This document shows, piece by piece, positions 1 through 6,574 of a stretch of DNA of 23,690 nucleotides (position 1 is the first letter of the stretch; every line of letters begins with the position of its first letter). Below the pieces are notes generated by a model. It had not been told where the DNA came from, searched no databases, and was given only the letters and a program-made list of their open reading frames with translations. Both the position numbers and the translations under genes were made by a program. The stretch is from Microbacteriaceae bacterium (lineage in GTDB: Bacteria; Actinomycetota; Actinomycetes; Actinomycetales; Microbacteriaceae): the NCBI GenBank assembly GCA_017744755.1, contig JAGIAU010000007.1, forward strand, positions 1 to 23,690, read 5' to 3'.

Positions 1-32
1 CCGACATCCAGGCGCAGCTCGACGAGGAGTGA
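1..32 (+). CDS. C-terminal end of a gene, probably YebC/PmpR-family regulator (partial)
   Basis: Only the last nine codons are present, reading DIQAQLDEE and then TGA at 30-32; the rest lies left of the window. The acidic tail, and the position directly upstream of ruvC, fit the YebC/PmpR family, which commonly precedes ruvCAB in actinobacteria. The identification rests on gene order far more than on these nine residues. Any other short acidic C-terminus would look the same. Confidence 0.5.
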   Translation, partial: DIQAQLDEE

Positions 33-54
33 GCTCTCCGCGGGTCGAGTAGGC

Positions 55-77
55 CTCGGGCGGCGTCGAGACCCGAG
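55..77 (+). other. weak stem-loop between yebC-like gene and ruvC
   Basis: CTCGGG (55-60) and CCCGAG (72-77) can form a 6-bp stem with an 11-nt loop. There is no T-tract. It could end the upstream transcript or be chance pairing in GC-rich DNA. Its right arm overlaps the -10-like GAGACT at 75-80. Confidence 0.25.
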
Positions 78-80
78 ACT
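75..80 (+). promoter_or_regulatory. -10-like element GAGACT for ruvC
   Basis: GAGACT ends 6 nt before the ruvC ATG. It keeps the two most conserved -10 positions (A at the second base, T at the last) but lacks the first T. The same geometry recurs before ruvA and the ABC ATPase gene. No good -35 is visible. If used, the ruvC transcript would be leaderless; the alternative Shine-Dalgarno reading, GGGAG at 81-85, lies only 1 nt from the ATG. Confidence 0.3.
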
Positions 81-86
81 GGGAGC

Positions 87-671
87 ATGCGCGTCCTCGG
101 CATCGACCCCGGCCTGACCCGCTGCGGTTTCGGCGTCATCGACGTCGCGCGCGACCGCTCCGCGCGGCTCGTCGCCGCCGGCGTCATCCGCACCTCCGCC
201 GACGACCCGACGGAGCACCGCCTCGTCGTCGTGCGCGCCGGCATCGAGGCGCTGCTGGACGAGCACGCCCCCGGCGCGGTCGCCGTCGAGCGCGTCTTCG
301 CCCAGCACAACGTCCGCACGGTGATGGGCACGGCTCAGGCGGCGGGGATCGCGATGGAGCGCGCCGCGGCGCGCGGCATCCCCGTCGGACACCACACGCC
401 GAGCGAGGTGAAGGCCGCGGTGACCGGCTACGGCGACGCCGGCAAGCGGCAGGTCACGGCGATGGTGGTCCGGATCCTCGGCCTGGACGCGGCGCCGCGG
501 CCGGCCGACGCGGCCGATGCCCTGGCGCTCGCGCTCTGCCACGCCTGGCGGTCCCCGGCGCCGGGACGACGGAGCGGAGAGGAGGGCCTCGCGGCGCCCA
601 CGCCCGCGCAGCAGGCCTGGCTCAGCGCCGAACGCGCCGCCGCGAGACCCACACCGCGCCGAGTCCGGTGA
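87..671 (+). CDS. ruvC: RuvC, crossover-junction endodeoxyribonuclease
   Basis: The 194-residue protein resolves Holliday junctions by paired nicks, working with RuvAB. It has the RNase H-like fold signature: IDPG with D7, the VERVF motif with E68, and the C-terminal DAADALALA helix with D141 and D144. These match the four acidic catalytic residues of E. coli RuvC (D7, E66, D138, D141). Length is slightly above the usual ~173-185 because of an Arg/Ala/Pro-rich tail after about residue 155. The ATG at 87 gives the canonical N-terminus MRVLGIDPG. The last 50 bp overlap the 3' end of a convergent membrane-protein gene. ruvA and ruvB follow about 700 bp downstream, so ruvC is probably not in the same transcript as ruvAB. 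Confidence 0.97.
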   Translation: MRVLGIDPGLTRCGFGVIDVARDRSARLVAAGVIRTSADDPTEHRLVVVRAGIEALLDEHAPGAVAVERVFAQHNVRTVMGTAQAAGIAMERAAARGIPVGHHTPSEVKAAVTGYGDAGKRQVTAMVVRILGLDAAPRPADAADALALALCHAWRSPAPGRRSGEEGLAAPTPAQQAWLSAERAAARPTPRRVR

Positions 672-1293
672 GCCCGATCACGGCGGCGATGAGCAGGACG
701 TACAGCGCGACCGACCAGTAGCCGGTCGGCGCGAGGTTCGGGTCGAGGAACGGGTACGGATACCACCAGTCCTGGTCCTTGAGCGCATCGTAGGTGAGCG
801 GGCCGCGGACGAGCGTGTACACCGCCCAGACGATCGGGAAGGCGACGACCGCCCAGACCGCCCGCCAGCGCAGCGCCGGCCGTCCGGGCGCGAAGAGCCA
901 GTCGATCAGCAGCCAGAGCGGCGCGACGACGTGCAGCACCTCGTTCGACCACGGCAGCGTCGTGCCCTGGGGAAGCTCGATGCCGCGCAGCAGCAGGTTG
1001 TAGACGATGCCGGTCGTCACCATGTACGTCGTGACGCAGAGCCGGACGACGGCGAACCAGCGCGGATCCTCGCCGCGTCCGCCGGCCAGGAGCGCCGCGC
1101 CGATCAGCAGGGTCGCCGCGGCGAGTACGTTCGACAGGATCGTGAAGAAGCTGAAGAAGTTCACGAGTTGGACGGTCGGATCCTCGATCCCGGCGGCCCG
1201 CCAGAAGGCCAGACTGGTCATGAGCTGGCCGATGATGGCGGCGACGATGGCGCCGGCGACCAGGATCCGCAGTGCCGCGAACGCGATGCGCAT
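622..1293 (-). CDS. Pr6Pr-family integral membrane protein
   Basis: A 223-residue protein with six predicted membrane segments (about residues 5-27, 44-67, 78-100, 116-134, 144-164, 190-215) and a basic C-terminus. NxLLRG after TM3, WSNEVLHVVAP before TM4 and the aromatic WWYPYPFLDP loop are typical of the actinobacterial Pr6Pr/FAR-17a-like membrane family, whose biochemical function is not settled. The start at 1293 is chosen over an in-frame ATG 15 codons upstream because a strong GGAGGAG Shine-Dalgarno sits just before it and residue 1 leads directly into TM1. The gene lies between ruvC and ruvA on the opposite strand and overlaps ruvC tail-to-tail by 50 bp, so it interrupts the usual ruvCAB order. 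Confidence 0.85.
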   Translation of the reverse strand: MRIAFAALRILVAGAIVAAIIGQLMTSLAFWRAAGIEDPTVQLVNFFSFFTILSNVLAAATLLIGAALLAGGRGEDPRWFAVVRLCVTTYMVTTGIVYNLLLRGIELPQGTTLPWSNEVLHVVAPLWLLIDWLFAPGRPALRWRAVWAVVAFPIVWAVYTLVRGPLTYDALKDQDWWYPYPFLDPNLAPTGYWSVALYVLLIAAVIGLTGLGAVWVSRRRVRR

Positions 1294-1322
1294 GGGACTC
1301 CTCCTCGAGCGTGTCGCCTCGA

Positions 1323-1328
1323 AAGCTA
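1323..1328 (-). promoter_or_regulatory. possible -10 (TAGCTT) for the Pr6Pr gene
   Basis: On the reverse strand TAGCTT lies 29 nt before the ATG, leaving a leader of about 20 nt that holds the GGAGGAG ribosome site. A second copy of the same hexamer lies at 1360-1365. No convincing -35 was found for either. Confidence 0.3.
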
Positions 1329-1352
1329 TCGGATGCACCGCGCGCGTCGCTC

Positions 1353-1381
1353 TCGAACAAAGCTACGAATGCGCCTAGTCT
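1353..1381 (+). promoter_or_regulatory. possible leaderless promoter for ruvA
   Basis: The -10 TAGTCT (1376-1381) ends 6 nt before the GTG start. A partial -35, TCGAAC (1353-1358), sits 17 bp upstream of it. No Shine-Dalgarno precedes the GTG. A TANNNT box about 7 nt before the start codon is the classical actinobacterial leaderless layout. Confidence 0.45.
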
Positions 1382-1387
1382 GTTCAC

Positions 1388-2005
1388 GTGATCTCCTCGT
1401 TGCGCGGCATCGTCCTCGCGGCCTCGGGCGCGCGCGCCGTCGTCGAGGTGGGCGGCGTCGGCTACGCCGTCGCGGTCACGCCGCAGCACGCGCTCGGCCT
1501 GCGGGAGGGCGAGGAGGCCCGCCTGCACACGGCGCTCATCGTGCGCGAGGACGAGATGAGCCTCTACGGCTTCGCGACGACCGACGAGCTCGAGGTCTTC
1601 GAGCTGCTCCGCGGTGTCACGGGCGTCGGGCCGAAGTCGGCGCTCGGGGTGCTCGCCGCGATGGCGCCGGCGCAGATCGCCGCCGCGGTCGCGGGGGAGG
1701 ACGACGCCGCGTTCCGCAAGGTCTCCGGCATCGGCCCGAAGACGGCGAAGCTCATCGTCGTGAGCCTCGCCGGCAAGCTGCTCGCCTACCAGGCGAGCGC
1801 CTCCGCGGCGCCGGCCGCGCCGGCCGACGGCGCGCGGGACGAGGCGCGCGCGCAGGCCGTCGCGGCGCTCGTCGGCCTCGGATTCCAGGAGCGGCATGCG
1901 ATCGACGCCGTGGACGCGGTCCTCGACGACGCCGTCGCGGACCCGGCGGTGCAGACGCTCGTCCGCCGAGCCCTCGCAGTGCTCAGCCCGGCCGGTGTGC
2001 GATGA
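1388..2005 (+). CDS. ruvA: RuvA, Holliday junction DNA-binding subunit
   Basis: The 205-residue protein binds the four-way junction as a tetramer and recruits RuvB for branch migration. It has an N-terminal OB-fold (1-63), two helix-hairpin-helix motifs (VTGVGPKSA at about 77-85 and VSGIGPKTA at about 112-120), an Ala/Pro-rich flexible linker (about 135-148) and the C-terminal RuvB-binding domain III (about 150-200, with LVGLGFQ). The GTG at 1388 gives the standard start MISSLRG. Its TGA overlaps the ruvB ATG (ATGA at 2002-2005), so the two are translationally coupled. Confidence 0.97.
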   Translation: MISSLRGIVLAASGARAVVEVGGVGYAVAVTPQHALGLREGEEARLHTALIVREDEMSLYGFATTDELEVFELLRGVTGVGPKSALGVLAAMAPAQIAAAVAGEDDAAFRKVSGIGPKTAKLIVVSLAGKLLAYQASASAAPAAPADGARDEARAQAVAALVGLGFQERHAIDAVDAVLDDAVADPAVQTLVRRALAVLSPAGVR

Positions 2006-3054
2006 CGCAGGCGGATCGCGCCGAGGGCGCCGAGCGGCCGGTCTCGCCCGTCGGCTCCGATGAGGACCTCGCCGTCGAGGGCGCCCTCCGGCCGCGGAGC
2101 CTGAGCGAGTTCGTCGGCCAGTCGAAAGTCCGGGGGCAGCTCCAGCTCCTCATGGACGCTGCCGCGATGCAGGAGCGCACGCCCGAGCACATCCTCCTCG
2201 CGGGCCCGCCCGGCCTCGGCAAGACGACGCTCGCGATGATCGTCGCGCACGAGACCGGACGGCCGCTGCGCATGTCGAGCGGCCCCGCGATCCAGCACGC
2301 GGGCGACCTCGCCGCGCTGCTGTCGAGCCTCGTGCCCGGCGAGGTGCTCTTCATCGACGAGATCCACCGCATGGCGCGCTCCGCGGAGGAGATGCTCTAC
2401 CTCGCGATGGAGGACTTCCGCATCGACATCATGGTCGGCAAGGGCGCCGGCGCGACGTCGATCCCGCTCGACCTCGCGCCGTTCACGCTCGTCGGCGCGA
2501 CGACCCGGGCCGGCCTGCTGCCGAACCCGCTGCGCGACCGCTTCGGCTTCACCGCGCACCTCGAGTTCTACGACGACGCCGAGCTCACTCAGGTGCTCTC
2601 GCGTGCCGCGGGACTGCTCGGTCTGTCGATCGAGGGTCGCGCGCTCGGCGAGATCGCCGGGCGCAGTCGCGGAACGCCCCGCATCGCCAACCGGCTCCTG
2701 CGCCGCGTCCGCGACTATGCGCTCGTGCACCCCGGCGCGTCGGACAGCGAGGCGGTCGGCGCGGCGCTCGAGCTCTACGACGTCGACGGCCTCGGGCTCG
2801 ACCGGCTCGACCGGGCCGTGCTCGGCGCGATCGTCGGGCGCTTCGCCGGGGGACCGGTCGGCCTCTCGACGCTCGCGGTCTCCGTCGGCGAGGAGGCGGA
2901 GACGATCGAGAGCGTCGTCGAGCCGTTCCTCGTCCGCATCGGCCTGCTGGCACGCACCCCGCGCGGTCGCATCGCGACGGCCTCCGCCTACGCGCACCTC
3001 GACGTCCCCGCTCCGGGCGAGCGCTCCGAGGCCGCGGTCCTCTTCGAGGAGTGA
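2002..3054 (+). CDS. ruvB: RuvB, Holliday junction branch-migration ATPase
   Basis: The 350-residue AAA+ motor forms hexameric rings that drive branch migration with RuvA. Walker A is GPPGLGKT (68-75) and Walker B is LFIDEIH (116-122). Sensor 1 lies in GATTRAG (155-161). The arginine finger is R170 in LRDRFG, and the sensor 2 arginine is R217 in GTPR. A C-terminal winged helix follows from about 265 (VGLSTLA, RTPRGR). Length is normal. The start is fixed by the 4-bp ATGA overlap with ruvA. The N-terminal ~25 residues are a variable, acidic extension typical of actinobacterial RuvB. Confidence 0.98.
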   Translation: MTQADRAEGAERPVSPVGSDEDLAVEGALRPRSLSEFVGQSKVRGQLQLLMDAAAMQERTPEHILLAGPPGLGKTTLAMIVAHETGRPLRMSSGPAIQHAGDLAALLSSLVPGEVLFIDEIHRMARSAEEMLYLAMEDFRIDIMVGKGAGATSIPLDLAPFTLVGATTRAGLLPNPLRDRFGFTAHLEFYDDAELTQVLSRAAGLLGLSIEGRALGEIAGRSRGTPRIANRLLRRVRDYALVHPGASDSEAVGAALELYDVDGLGLDRLDRAVLGAIVGRFAGGPVGLSTLAVSVGEEAETIESVVEPFLVRIGLLARTPRGRIATASAYAHLDVPAPGERSEAAVLFEE

Positions 3055-3105
3055 CGCACACCCCGCTGATAGCCGCGCCCCAGATTCGGGGATTCCTCGA
3101 TCGTC

Positions 3106-3111
3106 TATGAT
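3106..3111 (+). promoter_or_regulatory. -10 box TATGAT, putative promoter of yajC-secD-secF
   Basis: TATGAT matches the -10 consensus at five of six positions and stands out in the GC-rich surroundings. It lies in the 112-bp ruvB-yajC gap. The predicted start site is near 3118, giving a leader of about 50 nt. A clear -35 is not visible 17 bp upstream. Confidence 0.5.
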
Positions 3112-3115
3112 CACT

Positions 3116-3151
3116 GAGGCCCTACCCGCAGCCCGCGGGCATGTCGGCCTC
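3116..3151 (+). other. inverted repeat in the yajC leader
   Basis: GAGGCC (3116-3121) and GGCCTC (3146-3151) are perfect complements and enclose the 10-bp palindrome in block 3131-3140 (GCCCGCGGGC). The structure ends 2 nt before the likely ribosome site AAAGG (3154-3158). It begins close to the predicted transcription start, so much of the leader would be folded. Confidence 0.35.
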
Positions 3152-3166
3152 TGAAAGGCACCTTCC

Positions 3167-3775
3167 ATGACCCTCATCCGTCGCGGCGCCGCCGCGCTCG
3201 TCCTCGCGGGCTCCGCGGTCCTCCTCTCCGCGTGCTCGATGGTCGCTCCGACCACGGCGACCGGCCAGGAGCCGAACCCCGCCGCGACCGGACAGCCCGC
3301 GACGGGCGACGGCGGACTGTTCGGCGGCGGCTGGACGACGTGGATCCTCGTCGCGCTGCTCGCGGTCATGGTGTTCTTCATGTGGCGCAGCTCGCGCAAG
3401 CGCAAGGCGGACGCCGCGAAGCTCCAGGACTCCATGCGTCCGGGCGTCGACGTCATGACGTCCTTCGGACTCTTCGGCAAGCTCGTCTCCGTCGACGAGC
3501 TCGCGAACACCGCCGAGATCGAGCTGAATCCGGGCAACGTCGTCAAGGTGCACCGCCAGACCCTCGTCAAGGTCGTCGACCCGACCGCCGCCGCGGCCGC
3601 GGGCGAGCCCCGCTCCGTCGAGGAGGCCATGGAGATCGCCGAGCGCGAGCAGCTGGCCCGCGAGACTGGCGACGCCGATGACGTCGACGGGGAGCCCCGG
3701 TTCGGCGAGCGCGTCGAGAAGGCCGAGGACGCCGCCGAGGGCGATGCGGACGGCGACGCGCCCAAGAAGTCGTAA
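3167..3775 (+). CDS. yajC: YajC, Sec translocon accessory subunit, with lipoprotein-like signal
   Basis: A 202-residue single-pass protein of the SecDF-YajC complex. The YajC core is clear: a membrane segment (about 56-73), then a basic stretch SSRKRK and the conserved MRPGVDVMTSFGLFGKLVSVD block (about 90-110) through VKVHRQTLVKVV (127-138). The C-terminal ~60 residues are acidic and low-complexity. Unusually, residues 1-23 form a lipoprotein signal: MTLIRRG, a hydrophobic core and the lipobox LSAC with C23. A Pro/Thr/Gly linker then leads to the membrane segment. Most YajC proteins start directly with the membrane segment. AAAGG at 3154-3158 supports the start. The TAA overlaps the secD ATG (TAATG). 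Confidence 0.93.
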   Translation: MTLIRRGAAALVLAGSAVLLSACSMVAPTTATGQEPNPAATGQPATGDGGLFGGGWTTWILVALLAVMVFFMWRSSRKRKADAAKLQDSMRPGVDVMTSFGLFGKLVSVDELANTAEIELNPGNVVKVHRQTLVKVVDPTAAAAAGEPRSVEEAMEIAEREQLARETGDADDVDGEPRFGERVEKAEDAAEGDADGDAPKKS

Positions 3776-5523
3776 TGGCCCGGAACACCACGACGCGTGT
3801 CGCAGGGCGCGCGCTCATCTGGCTCGCCGTCATCACGGCGCTGCTCGCCGTCGTCCTCGGCGCGGGCCGCCTGTGGGGCGATGCCGGGCTCAAGCCGAAG
3901 CTCGCGCTCGACCTGCAGGGCGGCACGCAGCTCATCCTCGCCCCCCGCCTCGCCGAAGGGCAGACGATCACGGACGAGCAGCTCCAGCAGGCCGTCTCCA
4001 TCATCCGCCAGCGCGTCGACTCCGCGGGCGTCTCCGAGGCGGAGGTCACCGCGCAGGGCGGGACGAACATCGTCGTGTCCATCCCGGGCACGCCGAGCGA
4101 CGACACGCTCGCGCGCGTCCAGGCGGCCGCGAAGCTCGACTTCCGCCCGGTGCTCTGCGGGAGCAGCACCGACTGCACGCCGCCCGACGCCGTCACGGCG
4201 GAGGTCCAGGCGGCCATGCCGGCGGAGATCCCCGACGGCACGATCCCGGAGCCGGCGACGCCGCTCTCGGACACCCCGGCCGAGACCCCGGATCCCGCGA
4301 ACCCGAGCGACCTGAACCAGATCACGGCCCAGCTCTACTGGGACTACCTGACCTTCGACTGCCTCTCGCTCAACGACCCCGATGTCGCCCTCGCGCCGAC
4401 CGACAAGCCGTTCCTGTCCTGCGACCCGCAGACCGGCGAGCGCTTCATCCTCGGTCCGGTCGAGGTCGACGGATCGACGATCTCCGACGCCAGCGCGGGC
4501 CTGCGGGCCGGCCAGAACGGCTCGGTGACGAACGAGTGGGCCGTCAACATCGTGTTCGACCCCGAGGGCACCGCGATCTTCGCGAAGACGACGCAGCGCC
4601 TCGTCGGCTTCCCCGTCGACTCGTCGCAGAACCGCTTCGCGGTCGTCCTCGACGGCTGGGTCATCACCGCGCCCTCGACGAACGCCGAGATCGCCGACGG
4701 CCGTCCGCAGATCTCCGGCTCGTTCACCCAGGAGAGCGCGAAGACGCTCGCCGACCAGCTCCGCAACGGCGCCCTCCCGATCAGCTTCGAGCTGCAGTCG
4801 AGCGAGTCGCTCTCCGCGACGCTCGGCTCGGAGCAGCTCGCCATCGGCCTCATCGCGGGCCTCATCGGCCTCGTGCTGGTCCTGATCTACTCGCTGTTCC
4901 AGTACCGGCTGCTCGGCCTCGTGACGATCGCATCGCTCGTGATCATGGCGATCCTGACCTACCTCGTGATCGCCCTGCTGTCCTGGCGCCAGGGCTTCGC
5001 GCTCTCGCTCGCCGGCATCGCGGGCCTCATCGTCTCGATCGGCTTCACCGCGGACTCGTTCATCGTCTACTTCGAGCGCATCCGCGACGAGCTCCGCGAC
5101 GGCAGAACGCTCCCCGCCGCGGTCGAGGCCGGCTGGAAGCGCGCCCTCCGCACGATCCTGTCCGCGAAGTTCATCAACCTGCTCTCCGCGGTCGTGCTCT
5201 ACGTCCTCGCCGTCGGCAGCGTGCGCGGCTTCGCGTTCACGCTCGGGCTCACGACCGTCATCGACGTGCTCGTCGTGGTCCTCTTCACGCACCCGATCCT
5301 GCGGCTCATCGCGCAGAACCGGTTCTTCGCGAGCGGCCACCCGCTGAGCGGCCTCGATCCGCAGGCGCTCGGCGCCGTCTACCGCGGCCGGGCGGAGTTC
5401 CGCTTCAGCGCGGAGAAGCGCCGCGACGGCGCGAGCAAGGAGGCCGCGAAGCGGCAGACCATCGCCGAACGGAAGGCCGCCGAGCTCGTCGCGGCCTCCC
5501 GAGGCAAGGGCGAGGAGGACTGA
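3775..5523 (+). CDS. secD: SecD, protein translocase subunit
   Basis: The 582-residue protein partners SecF in the proton-driven step of protein export at the membrane. TM1 lies at about 12-31, followed by KLALDLQGGTQL (about 42-53), the hallmark of the first periplasmic domain. A Pro/Asp-rich insert (about 140-185) falls in the large extracytoplasmic domain, as is common in actinobacterial SecD. Five C-terminal membrane segments begin at about 356. The usual VDAN motif in TM4 is represented by ADSF (426-429, in GFTADSFIVYFERIRDEL), the actinobacterial form. The start overlaps the yajC stop by one base and the stop overlaps the secF ATG (TGATG), so the three are coupled. Confidence 0.97.
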   Translation: MARNTTTRVAGRALIWLAVITALLAVVLGAGRLWGDAGLKPKLALDLQGGTQLILAPRLAEGQTITDEQLQQAVSIIRQRVDSAGVSEAEVTAQGGTNIVVSIPGTPSDDTLARVQAAAKLDFRPVLCGSSTDCTPPDAVTAEVQAAMPAEIPDGTIPEPATPLSDTPAETPDPANPSDLNQITAQLYWDYLTFDCLSLNDPDVALAPTDKPFLSCDPQTGERFILGPVEVDGSTISDASAGLRAGQNGSVTNEWAVNIVFDPEGTAIFAKTTQRLVGFPVDSSQNRFAVVLDGWVITAPSTNAEIADGRPQISGSFTQESAKTLADQLRNGALPISFELQSSESLSATLGSEQLAIGLIAGLIGLVLVLIYSLFQYRLLGLVTIASLVIMAILTYLVIALLSWRQGFALSLAGIAGLIVSIGFTADSFIVYFERIRDELRDGRTLPAAVEAGWKRALRTILSAKFINLLSAVVLYVLAVGSVRGFAFTLGLTTVIDVLVVVLFTHPILRLIAQNRFFASGHPLSGLDPQALGAVYRGRAEFRFSAEKRRDGASKEAAKRQTIAERKAAELVAASRGKGEED

Positions 5524-6548
5524 TGGCCGGCGTCTCGCGGCTCACGCGCTTCGGCAACGATCTGTACACCGGCGCGAAGTCCTTCGACTTCGTCGGTCGT
5601 CGCAAGTGGTGGTACGGCATCGCGATCGTGCTCCTGCTCATCGCGGTCCTCGTGCCCGTCCTGCGCGGCCACGTGTCCTTCGGCATCGAGTTCACCGGCG
5701 GCTCGCAGTTCAAGGTCTCCGCCGTCGCCGACTCGTCGCAGCGCCTCGCCGAGGATGCCGTGCACGGCGTCGTCCCGGGCGCCGCCGCGCACGTCACGGT
5801 CGTCGGGACCGACGTGAAGTCGATCCAGGTCCAGACCCAGACGCTCGACACCGAGCAGGCGAATGCGATCCGCGATGCCCTCGCCGCCGCGTACGACGTG
5901 CCGGTCGAGCAGGTGTCCGTGACGACGATCAGCGGCAGCTGGGGCCAGGACGTGTCCCGGCAGGGCATCATCGCGCTCATCGTGTTCGTCGTCCTCGCGG
6001 CGCTGTTCATGGCGATCTACTTCCGCACCTGGAAGATGTCGCTCGCCGCGATCGTCTCGCTCGTCCACGACCTCGTCATCACGATCGGCGTGTACGCGGT
6101 CTTCGACTTCGAGATCACGCCGTCGGCGGTGATCGGCTTCCTCACGATCCTCGGCTACTCCCTCTACGACACCGTCGTCGTCTTCGACAAGGTCCGGGAG
6201 AACACGCTCGAGGACGGCAACGAGTCCGTGCGCACCTTCCCCGAGTCGGTCAACCTCGCGGTCAACCAGACGCTCGTGCGCTCGATCAACACGGGGGTCG
6301 TCGCCGTCCTGCCGGTCGCATCGATCCTCTGGATCGGCGCGATCTGGCTCGGGGCCGGCACGCTCCGCGACATCGCGCTCGCGCTGTTCATCGGCATCAT
6401 CGTCGGCACCTACTCGACGATCTTCATCGCGGCGCCGCTGTACTCGCAGCTGCGCGAGGGCGAGCCGAGGATCCGCAAGCACACCGAGCGGGTCCTTGCG
6501 CTGCGAGCGAAGGCGAAGCAGGAGCCCGTCGGAGCCGCCGTAGAATAG
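5523..6548 (+). CDS. secF: SecF, protein translocase subunit
   Basis: A 341-residue partner of SecD. An amphipathic N-terminus is followed by TM1 (about 30-48), the GIEFTGGSQFKV motif (about 53-64) equivalent to the LDLQGG box of SecD, an extracytoplasmic domain to about 145, and five further membrane segments. The conserved motif GYSLYDTVVVFDKVREN (about 211-227) holds the acidic residue linked to proton flow. The C-terminus is short and basic. Its ATG overlaps the secD stop codon. Its TAG lies inside a hairpin that precedes the relA ribosome-binding site, so relA may be partly read through from this operon. Confidence 0.97.
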   Translation: MAGVSRLTRFGNDLYTGAKSFDFVGRRKWWYGIAIVLLLIAVLVPVLRGHVSFGIEFTGGSQFKVSAVADSSQRLAEDAVHGVVPGAAAHVTVVGTDVKSIQVQTQTLDTEQANAIRDALAAAYDVPVEQVSVTTISGSWGQDVSRQGIIALIVFVVLAALFMAIYFRTWKMSLAAIVSLVHDLVITIGVYAVFDFEITPSAVIGFLTILGYSLYDTVVVFDKVRENTLEDGNESVRTFPESVNLAVNQTLVRSINTGVVAVLPVASILWIGAIWLGAGTLRDIALALFIGIIVGTYSTIFIAAPLYSQLREGEPRIRKHTERVLALRAKAKQEPVGAAVE

Positions 6549-6562
6549 GGGGTCCACCCCTT
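6547..6562 (+). other. hairpin across the secF stop codon, upstream of relA
   Basis: AGGGGG (6547-6552), loop TCCA, CCCCTT (6557-6562) form a 6-bp stem (one G-U) directly followed by T and 2 nt before the GGAGGT ribosome site. It may reduce read-through from secF or modulate relA translation. It is too short to be called a terminator with confidence. Confidence 0.35.
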
Positions 6563-6564
6563 TC

Positions 6565-6570
6565 GGAGGT
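6565..6570 (+). promoter_or_regulatory. Shine-Dalgarno GGAGGT that sets the relA start
   Basis: A full anti-SD match lies 4 nt before GTG at 6575. The reading frame stays open upstream into secF, so this site decides the start. Confidence 0.7.
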
Positions 6571-6574
6571 CCTC

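Noticed and set aside
3078..3091. CCCC-AGATTC-GGGG as a ruvB terminator
   Set aside because: Only 4 bp of stem and no T-tract; too weak to annotate.
3567..4325. Reverse-strand frame rich in Ser/Arg opposite the start of secD
   Set aside because: Shadow of secD with no family features.
1786..5340. Very long reverse-strand open frame opposite ruvB, yajC and secD
   Set aside because: Its product is Arg/Asp/Glu-rich low complexity and it lies opposite well-identified genes. Long antisense frames are expected where third codon positions are nearly all G or C.
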